A stretch of 64,000 bases of DNA, taken from Diaporthe sp. PMI_573 (Eukaryota > Ascomycota > Sordariomycetes > Diaporthales > Diaporthaceae). Below are positions 44,657-60,390 of this stretch, in pieces. Positions within the stretch are counted from its first letter, which is position 1; the number at the start of each line of letters is the position of its first letter. Position numbers and translations under genes: made by a program. Under the pieces are notes generated by a model. That model was not told the DNA's origin and did no database searches. It saw only the letters and a list, made by a program, of their open reading frames with translations. The stretch spans positions 806,001 to 870,000 of the forward strand of contig JAJTUP010000012.1 of the NCBI GenBank assembly GCA_021399435.1, written 5' to 3'.

Positions 44657-45692
44657 ATGGCTGGTACATCACTCAAGTCCGCCCTCGTGGCTACCCTGGC
44701 TGCCGTTGCCACCGCCATGCCCGCCGTTCCCAGACTATCGGATCGCCAGCTCAAGATCCACCAGGCCATGAAGCGCCAGGAGGCTGCCGGCCAGGCTGCG
44801 GGCATCACCGATCCCGATATCTTGCAATTGTAAGTTGCCGCCACGAGAACGCCCCCCCCCCCCAATTCTCACACCCTTGCTGACCATCTCATTCAGTGCC
44901 TTGACCCTGGAGTGGCTCGAGACTACCTTCTACCAGCAGGGCCTCCAACAGGTGCCCCAGCAGCAGTTCCTTGATCTCGGCCTCACCCAGCAGCAGGTCC
45001 AGGATCTCGTCCAGCAGGGCAAGGAGGAGGAGACCCACGTCCAGCTCCTGCAGGGTGCCCTCGCCCAGAAGGGTGTCCAGCCAGTGCAGCCTTGCCAGTA
45101 CAACTTTGGCCAGTCGTTCTCGTCTGCCACTGCCATGCTCCAGACCGCCGTCACCCTCGAGCAGGTCGGTGTCTCCGCCTACCTCGGCGCCGCACCTCTT
45201 GTTCAGGACAAGAGCATCCTGGGCACGGCCGCATCCATCTACTCGATCGAGGCCCGCCACCAGACCTTCACCCGTGTCGCTACCAAGGCCGCTGCCTCGC
45301 CCAACTCATTCGACACTCCCCTGACGCCGAAGCAGGTCTTCTCCCTGGCGGCTCCCTTCATTGCCAGCTGCCCCCAGGGTAGCAACCTCGCGCTGACGGC
45401 GTTCCCCAACATCACCATGACCAACCCCGAGGTCACCGCCCAGATCGCCGCTGCCAGCCCCCAGATGCTGCAGCTCCAGAGCGCCGGGGCCACCGGCGCC
45501 GCCGCGTGTGCCTTCTCTTCTGGTGACCTGCCCACTGGCACCATGTTCACCCAGTTCGCCAACGGTGCCTGCCCAACTCCTCAGGGCTTGTCTGGTGTTG
45601 TCTACGTCAACCTCGTCAACTCGATGCCCATGGACTCCAAGATCACTGACGACATCATCGCCGCTGGTCCCATGGTCCTGGTCCTGTCTTAG
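44657..45692 (+). CDS. Rds1-type secreted ferritin-like domain protein, 322 aa
   Basis: Exons 44657-44829 and 44897-45692 with a 67-nt intron that contains a run of C. A signal peptide (MAGTSLKSALVATLAAVATA) precedes a four-helix ferritin-like domain (about residues 55-205) beginning ILQFALTLEWLETTFYQQG. It shows Glu/His positions in KEEETHVQLLQ and SIEARHQTF of the kind that hold a di-metal centre in ferritin-like folds. The C-terminal third is beta-rich and ends in MVLVLS. The family was named from a fission-yeast stress-response gene and is common among secreted proteins of filamentous fungi; its substrate is not established. Codon use is strongly biased to C-ending codons, which suggests high expression. 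Confidence 0.87.
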
Positions 45693-47564
45693 ACAACAGG
45701 GACACAACCCCACAGCTCCCTTTTCTCTTCTTTTTCCTTTTTTCGTCAGGGAGATGGTGTTGACAGGAGACCGAGCATGGACGATAGAGGACGGACAGAA
45801 CCCCCCAGCCCCACGATTTTATTTCTATTCGTTTCTCATTATTGGGCGGACAATCTACGATGTCCACCTCTAATATCCCGCCTATCATGTGTTCACACAT
45901 CTGAGTGGATGCTAGCTGGCAGGTAGCCTGTTTATACCATTATATATATATTCCCCTGGGGTTTGGGGTTCTGTCCTCGTCCGCTTCGTTTTCTCTAGCT
46001 GGTCGTGGGTGGTGAGGGGTGGGATGACTAAAAGATACCCTGATCGTGATCTCTACAGTAGCTAGCTGATCTTAGCAAAAAAATTAAATTGTTCAAATGA
46101 ATCTTCTATTCTCCCCCAAACTTCTTCGTGCTCGTGATAGATTTTCTGTTGCCAATAGAGGTAGACTCCGGAGGTCCTGGTAAGCTTGGCACAGGGCCCG
46201 CTCACACGGCCCAAGCCCAGCACGCCAAAACAAGGAGAGACTCGGAAGCCAAACTTGCCAGCTTAGCATACACGACTGTTGTTTCCCCAGCGCATTACTA
46301 CAACATGTCCAGGCAGACGGGCCTGAGTCAATCCGTACCGAAACCTGCCAGCCAGTCTCGTCGATGATGCAGGTCGAGCGCGCCAAGCCCGTCACGCACC
46401 TCAAACGAGCAGAGCTCCGGGGTCGATCAAACACCACGCTTTCCAGGGAGGGGGGGGGGCCCCAACGCACCTCTGGTACGATACCCAAGCGGGCCGGGTC
46501 CTTGTCCGCGTAAATGGGTTCGGGAAATTTTTGTGACCGGGCACATGTCAAAAATGCTCTTTTTGGTTTGTGTCAATCTATCTGCCTGGGTGGATATTAT
46601 GGTTGTCGTCGCTCTTCATTATGCCGGTGGCCCTGCGGGGGACGCTGCTCAGAGATCCTCGACAGTCCCTTGTCGAGCGCGGGTTCCTCAACGGGAGAAA
46701 CAGGTCGAGAGGAGACGCAGCGATAAGATTTGGAATTGAGACATTCTTCCAATTCTACCGCGTAACATTATCCGCTTAGCCATCGTGACCGATCGCCATC
46801 ATCATTGCCGTTAATAGTGACATCTAATCTCCCCATGCTCATTCATCCGCACACGCGCAACAACATACAACAAGTAATCAAGAATGGGTTTTGGTTCCCG
46901 GGAGATTGACGACGACCCCCGCGTCGTACACACTTTTAGACGAGAAAGTTGAGACCGGATGGGCTGCGGTCCTGATCTGCCTAGATTAGATTGATTGACT
47001 GATGGATTGATTGGGTGTCTGATTGCATTGGGGGAACTGACTACCAAGTTCCCGTTCCTGGTCCAAGTTCAGACGGGGCGTGGGCCGCGGGCGATCTACC
47101 CTTCCGAGACGGCGCCAGTCCTGCTTCAGTGACAGAGATATTAAAGACACCTCGAGTTAAGTCGCTTAATCTTGGACGTTATTTTTACAACGTTGACCTA
47201 GCCCTAGCCTTATGCAGCGCGTTTCCGTTCTTTGCTGTTCCATGACCAAAGGAGTGGGGGCGAGAGGGGACCTCGGTAAGCCAGATAGACATCTTGCTGA
47301 CGAACCATGCCGTACGACATTGTAACACAACACGCAGTCATAGGAGGCAGGCTGTCGGTTTCAATACGCACATGTGTGTCGTTAAAAGTCATGAATTGGT
47401 ATTGTGCACCGCCGCTAAACCCTGAAGAACCCGCCATGAAAAAAACAAGTGGCAACACAGAATACTCCAGCCCAGCCCACAGGATGAATTAACACAAAGG
47501 AAGAAGGAACTTTTCTTTTTGCTCCCCAGAATCATCACGTAAAAGACCAACCGATCTCACTGGT
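45693..47564. other. Convergent 3' region, 1.87 kb
   Basis: Between the Rds1-type gene and the 3' end of NADP-GDH. A TA dinucleotide run (45940-45951) lies downstream of the Rds1 stop. A G run of about ten lies at 46450-46459. A 152-codon minus frame at 46093-46551 has no protein-like pattern. No RNA gene seen. Confidence 0.45.
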
Positions 47565-51103
<3,539 letters not shown>

Positions 51104-54100
51104 CTACCAAATGGCCGCCTGGTCGAAGTCGAACCTCTGAAGCTCCTTGTTCCCATCCTCCAGATCCTTCTTCGCCTTCATACGCATGTAAAAGATTGGA
51201 CAGTCCTTGCTGCTGCAAATGACCTCGCAGTGCATGCTTCCCTGGCAACGCTGGCATTGCGTCCACAGCCGCCCGAAACGCACCTCTAGGTCCGACACCT
51301 TGTCCAGCGTCTTCTTGTACAGCTCGCCAACCCGTGGCGCGTCGTCGGCGCACACCGCGCCCTGGGACTCTTCCTTGCCCGTCAGCGGCTTCTTGCAACC
51401 CATGCACGTCTGAGTCTTCTTGGCGAACCTCATCAGCCCGCCAATTGTTGGTGCTGCAACTGCGATCGACCGCGTGTGTGCACCCGCCAGCAGCGACTTG
51501 GCCTTCGTCTCGCCCAAAATAGGCTCGAAGATTCGACCCAGCGGCTTCGCAAGCTGGTTGTCCAGGTAGTATTTTGTGTCAATGGGCACGTTGTGCTCGA
51601 GCACGTAGATTGGATCCTCCGAATTCTCAAAGTTCTTCGATCCGGCGGCGCCCTTGACCATCACGTAGGCCACTCGATCTCCCAGACCCGGTGCGGAGCC
51701 CGCGTCGCGCTTCTTCATCCGGTGGGCTAGCTCGACGTGTGCTTGCTTCGCCGTGTAGTCATCCTTTGTGAGGGCTTTGGTGATGACAAGCTTGGACATG
51801 TCCACCTTGTTCTGCAGCAGATCTGCGATCGTGTCCTTGACGTAACTGTTCGAGGCTGTGTCAGCATGAAGCAAAAAATCACTGTGTGTGCGAGATTACT
51901 CACTCTTGGGCTCCTGGGACATCCCGGTCGATCAGGATCATTCTAAGCACCTTCTCGATAACAGTCTGAACGAGGAGACAGTTATCACGTCTCACGGTCT
52001 CGATACCCTTGGTGTCCATCTTGTCCCACTTCTCTGGCTTCGTCCAGTATAGCCCGGCATATCGCTTCTTGTTGATCAGCAGGTACGGGAAGTAGACCTT
52101 CTCGAACTCCAGCTTGATCGGCTTGACGAACTTAGCCGAGACGTATTGCGATGCATCTTCGCCGAGCTTCATGGCTTCTGCAAGGTCCGTAGTGCCGAAC
52201 TTGACCATCACCGAATCCGTGTCACCATAAATGACCTGCGCATCATGAGAGTAGCCATTGGCGATGTTGTACTTGTTTTCGACTTCGTTCTTTGTCTTCT
52301 CAATCATCTGACGACCAAAACTGGTGGTACTACTCGCGATTTCCAGGCACGGCAACTTTCCGTTGCTTGCACCTGTGAGACCATAGACGGAGTTCGCGCT
52401 GATCTTCAAGGCCAACTGACGACCGTTGAGCACGGCTTTCTTGAAGGGGTCCGTCTCTGCCGCCAGCTCCCGCTTGGCTTGTTTTCTTGCAGACAGCAGT
52501 TCCTCAAGAATCTGCGCCAAAAGCCCCTTTCGCTGTTTTGTCGTAACGAAAAGATCACCGTTGGGTGTGACAATGTAGTCCTCGTCCTTCTTTAGGTTGA
52601 AGGCATCAACCGCCTTCTTCGAGACCAGCGTCGTGTAGCACAAGTTGTGTGCCTGAATGATACTAGGGTAAAGTGAGGCGAAATCCAGTGTCGCTATGGG
52701 GACGTCGTAATAGCCGCGGGTCGGCTCAATGACCGTCGCGCCTTCGTACTGGTCGTCACTTCCCTCGCCTTTGAGGTCTGGGATCACCAGTTTCTGCTCG
52801 AGAGCCTTGCGGAAAAGCTGGCTGATGAATTTGACCTGCTGGCCACGGGACAGCAAGAAGTTGAAGGGAACACCTGTGACTCTCGCCATCTCAGTGTAGT
52901 TTTCGAGACACGAAAGCTTGTCCATCAGTCTTTGTGGGAGGTACGCATCCTTCAGGCAGTAGAGTGCCAGACGTCTCCGGGACTCCGGTGTGCCGTTGAA
53001 GAGTTCAGTGATCATGGTGTAATGCACATCTTCCTTCTGCTCCCCAAGGAAATGCGATGACACGGAGTTCAAGGTGTAGCTTCGCAGGTTGTGGTCGCGC
53101 TGGATTAGCTGCAACAAGTCCAGCTGTAGCCGACCATTTGTATTTGTGGCTTTGGTATCGCGGTTGCCCATTTGCTTACTGGAAAAGTTCGTCTCTTTCG
53201 ACACTGACTTGACCGACGGAATCCGGGACCAGTACTCGAAACCCTTGCACTTCAGGTGTTTCGCCCGGTCAAGAAGATAAGGGAAATCGAAGTTGGCAAT
53301 GTTGTAGCCCGTGATGATGTCCGGGTCCACCTCGTCGAGGAAATTCCGCCATGACATCAACATGTCTTCTTCTCTTCCGAACTCAAGGATCTGAGTCGCA
53401 ACGATGGAGCTGGTGGTGTCCAGACAGAACACGTTGCGAATGAATGGCTTCTTCTCTCCGTACTTGGTGACGACGTTTGCGATCTGGATGACAGGGTCCT
53501 GGTTGGCTTCTGGGAAGATACCCTTGCGCCCAGCACATTCGATGTCGAAGGACAAGATCCTGAGCGGGGCCATTTTTGACCACTCCCCGACCGGCTTGTG
53601 TGCTATCAGGTCAAGATAACTGCACTCTGCCTCGATCTGACAGTTCGATTGCCGGTCACGCTCGGGAATCAGCTGGTACTTGGTGGCAGGGGCCTCAACC
53701 CAGGACATTCCGAAGATCTAACAAGAGTCAGCTTTGGCAATGCCAAATGGACGCATCCGGCAACGCACCTTGCAGTCCACCATGAACCTCAAGAGGTATT
53801 GAATGTTGTCGAAGGTGAGAATCTGGCCATCGGCAGATTTCCACATGCCTTTCCAGTTGGCGTTACATGATTGTATGGTCGTTCGAACCCTGTTGATGAA
53901 CTTGGGATCTGTCACGGTGATTTTGAGGAATGGGTTCTGCGTGTTGTTTTGGAAACCATAGATGTTCTCTCGCATGAGCATCTGCACGGAGTGGATGACC
54001 GGCTGGTGCTGGGCGACTTGGGTCTCGAGGTAGGCCCGGAAAGGTATGCAGTCCTTGTCGGAGAATCCCACGGGGGCCGCGACAAAAAGGTAGTGCTTGA

Positions 54101-54527
54101 AGTCTTTGACGTGGAGCATCACCGAGTTGCCATCCCCGGTCACACCGAATAGTTTGACGGTAGGGCTGCCACCGTGCAGCGTGCCCTCCTCGGCATCGAT
54201 CTGTTGAAAACACAGGCTCGAGCTCCTGGGGTGGAAGTCCTCTGGGACGGGCGGTCGCCCCCATGACTGGTCCTTTTCTGTGTTGTTCTGCTTGAGCTCC
54301 GAAATATCTTGGCTGAGTTTCTCCAGAACCTCGGCCTCGAAGGCGCTCTTCGGCTGGCTGGAGGCGATCTTTGTTGCCTGGGAGCTAGCAAAGCGAGGAG
54401 CGGGAGAGGATGAGAAGTGGCCTGTTTTCTGTTTTTTTGAAGCTGCTGGCGTAGCGGGTATGTTCCGCCGGGCACTGGACGTCTCGCCCAGGATGCGTTT
54501 GTTGGAAGTCATGGTAGCTGCAGGCAT
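51104..54527 (-). CDS. POL3: DNA polymerase delta catalytic subunit, 1104 aa
   Basis: Exons 54527-53769, 53717-51904 and 51845-51104; introns are 51 and 58 nt. The 3'-5' exonuclease motif I, FDIECAG, is at about residues 310-316. Polymerase motif [11 protein letters not shown], is near 598 and motif [10 protein letters not shown], near 750. The C-terminus has the two cysteine modules. CysB (near residues 1052-1070) has the C-x2-C-x9-C-x4-C spacing that holds a 4Fe-4S cluster. CysA (near 1005) reads CMGC...VCADD, with Asp where the fourth zinc cysteine is expected. The enzyme is the lagging-strand replicase, with PCNA and the Pol31/Pol32 subunits. A second in-frame ATG at 54512 is an alternative start. 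Confidence 0.95.
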
Positions 54528-55633
54528 GGCGGTGGATGACGAGGGCGGCAAATCGACACGGACTTGCCGTGAGGTGAAGAGAAAGAAGATGACAGTGTGC
54601 CGTTTTAACTCCACATGGGAAGGACAAGGCTTCAAAAACCAGATGAGCGTTGGGAATTGTCCGACTTGGGTCTTTCTCGGCTGCCTTTTGGATGTTGTTG
54701 TTCGAACACTCACAAATGAAAGAGAGGCAACGTCTAAAAGTAAAGAGCCCGAACGCGTCTCAATGGCAGCTCAAGGGTGTGACGTGAACCGCGTCTGCCC
54801 CACTCAATTTATCAGGGGTCGCTGCAATCCGATTGCAGCGAGACTTGATGACCAGGTACCGCGGCACACGCTCCCACAGGCCAAACCGCAGTAGCTTAGT
54901 CATTCATCTCTGCCCAGAGTCAACCTCGTGCAGTAAAGCCTATCACTGTCACTGTCTGTTCCACCTCGACCACTCCTCGCCCAGAACTATTTGAATGTTG
55001 GCCGGCTCGTCTTTTCCTAGACATAAATTCGCTCCATACAACTGTGACCATGAGGCCCGAATTCTGTCGGGGGAGATGGGACACGCTGGGGTGGTGCTAA
55101 CAAGCCCTGTCCCTAGCGACCTCCCCAGACGTTGGTTTCCGTCTTGCAGACACGCCATGTTGCCTACCATGTAGGCAAGTACATGTCTAGCCTAGGTAAT
55201 ACACTGCTCATGGCTGCATGCAATCTTCTGAGTGAGATGGGCAATAGAAGCCCCTGCCAAGTGACTGTACAGCTAGCTTCAGTTCATCAATAGGGTCGAG
55301 TGAACACCTTCTCCAGCCCAAGCACCCGTCATACCCTCGGCATTTTGGCTCAACATCACTGTAATTATTTGAGGCCTGTGAGTCAGGTATTAGCTGCGGT
55401 TACCAGGTTGGCTGGTAATTCGGCTCCAAGTTGGTCATGGGCTTGCGGTTCTTTTTGAAATCCCCAAACTATTTCATTGACTCTCTCTACTCGGCCTCCA
55501 CTCCAGGGCTTGCCGTTGATACATGTAAAAGAAATTTGTTGATCTTAAACAAACGATCACCTACTGCTTCGACGCCTTACAATTCCGGCTCTACCTCGTT
55601 GTTTTCAAGCGAAGCACGCCCGAATGCGTCAGA
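54528..55633. other. Intergenic, 1.1 kb
   Basis: Divergent upstream regions of POL3 and the Nudix gene. The POL3 frame stays open upstream for about 60 codons but has no conserved content. Nothing else seen. Confidence 0.45.
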
Positions 55634-56636
55634 ATGGCAACGAAACCTCCGTTCACCAATCTGCAGCTGGTGGAGCGTGTCGACAGGTATGGCTTCTCAG
55701 ACTTCGGCAGGGTGAATTCAGTCCAACTCTGACGTTGGTTTCAGTTGGCCTTACTTTGCCAAAGACCCTGATGCCTATCGCCAACACATGCGAACCTACC
55801 ACTACCTTCTCATTGAGGGTTATGACAAGCCTTTCGGCTACGTCCATAACCGATTCGTCGAGCAAATCGACTGGCCAGACTACTGGAGGATAGATCCTGA
55901 GAAGCGACTCTTGACTCTTCTTTCTGCACCCGACTTTCGAACGCGAAGTCGACTGATGGATGAGACACTTCGCATTAATCACGAGTCCCAGAAAGTCCCT
56001 GCTCTAGCACGCTGGTCGGAGGAGGACTTCCCTGTGTACTCCGCCACCGGAGAGCACGTACTCGACATGAACGGGTCCGGAGTCGATGTGCTCGGCATTG
56101 TCAACTTCTCTGTCCACATGATTGGCTGGGTGATGACTGATGAGGGTGTCAAGCTTTGGGTTCCTCGCCGGTCGGCCAGAATGAGCTATCCTGGAATGCT
56201 CGATAATACTGTTGGTGGAAGTTTGCCTGCGGGCGAGAAACCAATTGATGGCATTGTCCGAGAATGTGACGAGGAGATTTGTCTCGAGCCCGCCTACACT
56301 CGTGCCAACATCAAGTCTTGTGGCACCAACTCCTTCCAACTCTCCACTACCGATTCGCAACTCCCTGCATGCCAGCATCAGGTACAGTACCTCTATGAGA
56401 TGGAGCTGAGACAGGACGTCGTCCCGAGAGTTGGTGACGGCGAAGTCGGCGAGCTACACTTGATGACTATTGACGAAGTCCAGGAGGCTATGAAGAATGG
56501 CGAGTTCAAGCTGTCTTGCAACATGACGTATCTGGCATTCCTGATTCGTCACGGCTACATCAATGCCGAGAATGAGCCTGATCTCCCAGAAATTTGTGCT
56601 CGGCTTCATCGAAGGCACCAGCTTTTCATCGCCTAG
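55634..56636 (+). CDS. Nudix hydrolase with N-terminal DUF4743 (thiamine-diphosphate-linked type), 314 aa
   Basis: Exons 55634-55686 and 55745-56636 with a 58-nt intron; the join gives LQLVERVDSWPYF. The N-terminal domain (about residues 1-135) matches the region found in front of Nudix domains in Tnr3-like and plant NUDT20/24-type proteins. The Nudix box lies at about residues 175-198: GGSLPAGEKPIDGIVRECDEE, with the catalytic REcDEE intact. The final glycine of the consensus is replaced by Cys (EEICL). Relatives hydrolyse oxidised or damaged thiamine diphosphate to the monophosphate, in the cytosol. There is no thiamine pyrophosphokinase domain, so it is the stand-alone type. Confidence 0.85.
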
Positions 56637-57265
56637 GTATTGTGGTCCGAACTGCAACGTACAGCGAGCTTGGGGTGACATACTCCTATTTCAGCCCTCT
56701 GTACCCGCGACTCCCTTGGCTCGCATTTCGTTGATGATGCTGAGAAGACTTGCTAGAGGACCTGGTCAGCAAGCACTGGATATCTTGGAATGCTTGAAGA
56801 GGTTGTCCATTTCAGCCAGCGAGCGGCGCTGTGAATCGGCAGCATTCCGTAGAGTCCTTTGAGATGACAAGAAATGCAGAATAGCCACTGAAATCTTTAA
56901 TGAGATTCTAATTGACCAGACAGTCCAAGAACTCCGTGGTGATTTATTATTTCGACTAGAACAGAAAAGGATGCCCTGGTGGTTCGGGTCAAAAGTATCC
57001 CAATCAAATTGGAGACCTGGGAGGTTGGCCAGCGGCTCCAAGGCCGGGTCTACAGGGGACAGCCCCGCTAGACCCTGCCAAGCTAGAGGCTGCATCGCCC
57101 TATTAGTAGCACAGACTAGTAAACAGACGGACAACAATCACAGCACACAAGCAACATCCCAACCTAGCTACTTAAGTACTTACTCACTTTCACTTACAGT
57201 TACAAGCTTAACACCTTACTTTCAAGTCATCCTTACATCCTGCGTGATCCATCCGTCGCTTCATC
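56637..57265. other. Intergenic, 629 bases
   Basis: 3' UTR of the Nudix gene and promoter of the next gene. No feature recognised. Confidence 0.45.
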
Positions 57266-58027
57266 ATGACAGACCGTTACGGCCACCCCCGGCAGACCGT
57301 TTTCGGTCGTCGGCACGCGTCGGCGGCCGCCACCGTCTCATACTCGGACACCAGACAACCTCACCCGCCCGCATCGTCCGCGGCGCAGCAACCACAGCAA
57401 GGGCCCTCCGCTCACTCAAAATCCTCGTCCAACACCGGCGTCCGCAGGAATCTCTTCCAGGGCCAGCTCACAAGACGGCCCACGACAGGGCCAGGCAGCA
57501 ACAACGAGCCGGGGCCCACTGGCAGGAACGCGGGCGACCTCGACGGCATGGAGGTAGAGGAGGACGAGTCCGCGTCGTCTGACATCGTGGTGCGCGACAA
57601 GAACGGGGACGTGGAGCTGGACGAGCCGCCGACGCTGGTGGTGGACGACCCGGACGAGATCGCGCTTGATATGCGCCAGGAGAACGAGAGTGAGCTAGCT
57701 ATAGTGAAAATGATGCATTACGATGATACGTTTCTGGTAACTGCAGGTGAATCGGGTGGCTAATCTTGGTTTTCATCACAGAGGAGAGACAGAGGCTCGC
57801 CGACGCGGTGAAGCACCACCAGAACATTGCGAACCAGAATAGTGTTCCGGCTCAGCCAGAGGGTGAGTTCTTATTGCAATCCCACCTCCACTGATTTATC
57901 GCGTCAACTCACACGGCATCTTGAAGAATTGTTCGAAGCCGTCAGGGCCAGCCTCAGAGCCAAAGTCGCGGCGTTGTCGGAAGACAATTGGATGTATGAG
58001 AAGGAGGACGAACCACGACTGGTCTGA
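57266..58027 (+). CDS. Acidic, mostly disordered protein of unknown function, 201 aa
   Basis: Exons 57266-57689, 57782-57862 and 57927-58027; introns are 92 and 64 nt and all joints keep the frame. The N-terminus MTDRYGHPRQTVFGRRH is basic. A Ser/Gln/Pro-rich linker with a NLFQGQLTRRP motif follows, then an acidic stretch (EVEEDESASSDIVV). A C-terminal helix spans EERQRLADAVKHHQN and ELFEAVRASLRAKVAALSEDNWMYEKE. The last motif looks conserved and may be a docking helix for a multi-subunit complex. I do not recognise the family. The first ATG was taken because the FGRRH block directly follows it. Confidence 0.6.
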
Positions 58028-58154
58028 GATCTGAGACCAGGCGGGAATACCTAGTACTCCTCCTATACCGACCTTGCTATGCTGTCTGTGGGTATCATGT
58101 ATTCTTCACCACCAATAATACCAATATCAGCCAGGGTTTTGGTTATCCGCCTTT

Positions 58155-59274
58155 CTAATCTAGACCCTCAGCACTTGGAGCCTCGACCCGCCTGACTGGT
58201 GGCTTCCTCGCCCCAGCACCACCCCCACCGGGTGCCCCTCCGAACAGACTGCCCATCATGTCGAGCAGAGGGTTGTTCTGCCGCGGCCTTTGAATACCAA
58301 AGTACATCTCGGCGATCATCTCGAGCGCCTCGTCCCACGCTCCAGCCTCAACTAGATGCGCCGCGTACTTGGCCTGCAGCTGCTTGAACAGGTCCGGGCT
58401 TGCCTTCTGCACGGCGAGCAGCAGCAGCCCCAGGAAGTTCAGCAGCGGCAGGCTGGGGAAGATGCGCACGTCCGAGCTGCCCGAGCTGACGTCCTGCACG
58501 CCCAGCCCGGCGCCCTTGTCCTCGCTGAGCGCGGAAGCGAAGGCCCTATAGGCCGTGTTGGCCGCGCGGACGTTGGCGACGAGGAGGTACGGGAGCACGG
58601 CGCGGGCGCAGTACAGGGCCGCCGTGTGACTATCGTCCTCCTTGTACCACTCGTACTCCATGCGCGTGAGCAACTCGGCGGAGTCGCGTGTGCCCAGGAC
58701 CAGGTGGCGCTCTGCCTCGTATGTCTCGTGTTCCGAAGCGTACAGGCTGCCTGCAACATGATGCAGCTCTGGATCGCCTGCCGGGTAGTCGCCGAATTTG
58801 GAGGACCATCTGCCAGAACGTACGTGTTAGTCACCGTGATCACAGCACAAGGTCGTCTGATGTGGGCGGGGTGCCGTGGTCGAGAGGAACCGTGAGGTGT
58901 TTTCACCTGGAAGGGGGCACTCACGCAATCATCTCCCCAACGAACTTCTTCTTCGTTGGCTCCCCGGCCGGGAACATCCGCAGACACGTCAACAGCCTGC
59001 CCCGTGAGGCGGCATCCGGTTTCAGCTCAGCCTGCTTGTAGACGTCGACCAGGAGCACGCAGAGGTCGCCACCGGCCCCGCCCTCGCCAGCCTTGAGCAG
59101 TGACTGCGACACATTGTAGAGGATCTCTATCGCCGCGTTCCAGTTCGAGGCCTTGATATACCGCGCTGCGACGACGCGGGTCTGCTGCTGGGCTTCGTAG
59201 AACTGCCCCTCACCGATGCGGGCCTGCAGCCGCGCGATGATCTTCTCGATCTTGTCCGCCTTTGCGTTTGCCAT
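58155..59274 (-). CDS. GET4: Get4, subunit of the Get4-Get5 tail-anchored protein sorting complex, 334 aa
   Basis: Exons 59274-58925 and 58809-58155 with a 115-nt intron. The whole product is an alpha-solenoid: DKIEKIIARLQARIGEGQFYEAQQQTRVVAARY at the start, GEMIAWSSKFGDYPAGDPELHH across the splice, and LLNFLGLLLLAVQKASPDLFKQL later. It ends in a Gly/Pro-rich tail after FGIQRPRQNNPLLDMMGSLFGG. Get4 links Sgt2-bound substrates to Get3 for insertion of tail-anchored proteins into the ER. Length is normal. The Get5 partner gene is not in the window. Confidence 0.92.
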
Positions 59275-60390
59275 GTTTTGACCGGGTACGGTGAGATGTT
59301 CCTAGGATGAGAATCTTGTGCCGCTCGAGGGGGTGGGGAGGTAGTTCGCTGAGGGTTCAGAAAACAGTTTCAGCAAATGCTAGCCACGATAATTACGTCG
59401 TCAGTGAAGCTGTTCCTAAGCTCGAAGCTCCGGCCCCTCCATGTGCGTGCCACGGCTGGAATAGGGTTAGGGTTATTATGGTGACCGGATTAGGGGGGGC
59501 GCTCACAACTGACTCTTTGCACTTATTTCCTTTCGTACCACTTTTCTTGCTTCACCGGCTGTCGGAAGCCATGATACCCGTGCTGATTGCCATGTCACAA
59601 GTCCTGCCATTCAAGAAAAGTATATCTCTCAGCCTGTTCTGTCTAGTTATGATGAACCAATACCTTCGATGGAGGGTTTGTCTAGAGCGGTACGGACTCG
59701 AAGGCCTGATCTCTCGATGCACTATATACTTTAAGAGAACCAAGATGAGTGATGCTGCAAGTCATCAGCATCTACAGGAATATTCTGAGAGACTTGAGAA
59801 GATGGCGGATAAGGCTTTTACAATGCCATCCTTGCCACACCTCGAGCAATGCAGCCGAGCTCAGCCTAGTTATGCCACCGAAGATAAGGGTGGGTGAAGC
59901 TTCACATACCTGGAAACAAAATTGGACCAAGCCAGACAATGCCGTATGAAAGTAACGCAGAACTTCATATCAATGGGCAGCTTATGGAACTTTCAAAAAC
60001 CCATGATGAGGATTGGGAAGGGAACTGTATATTTGTTGGGCTGAGAAAATATCCACACGCACGCATCAGGTGTGCCATGACTACTATTTTCGTGTGCCTT
60101 TAAAAGCATAGATGTATTTCAGAGGGTTGGCAATTACTACTTCCGAATTTGAATCAATAGTACCAACAGCCTGATCTAAAATTATGTGACACTACTGCAC
60201 CTTGAAGAACATGGCCTGTTGGTGATTTCCTGCGCCTCCGTCCCCGCTCTCGATGTCGTATCCCTGCCTGCTCGTCCAACCGAAGAATTCCATCCCACTT
60301 ATCGGACTTCCCCTCTATTCTGAGGACCTCCATCCATCCTGAGAAGAATTTAAATCTACCTTGCCCTGCTCAAGTGCACACTGTTTTGCG
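59275..60390. other. Intergenic, 1.1 kb, with weak coding traces
   Basis: Between divergent GET4 and the MFS gene. Short plus-strand pieces look faintly protein-like: about 59744-59893 starting MSDAASHQHLQEYSERLEK, and about 59945-60103 containing NAELHINGQLMELSKT. They have no identifiable family and no clean splice between them, so they may be gene remains. Two TTAGGG units lie at about 59463-59474. Confidence 0.35.

Noticed and set aside
46093..46551. 152-codon minus-strand frame
   Set aside because: No recognisable motif, an irregular residue pattern, and it sits between two converging genes.
59463..59474. Telomere-like TTAGGG repeats
   Set aside because: Only two units, within unique sequence flanked by housekeeping genes; chance occurrence is sufficient.
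59307..59897. 196-codon plus-strand frame upstream of the MFS gene
   Set aside because: The first two thirds lack any protein-like pattern. Only the last 50 codons look faintly coding, with no family match.
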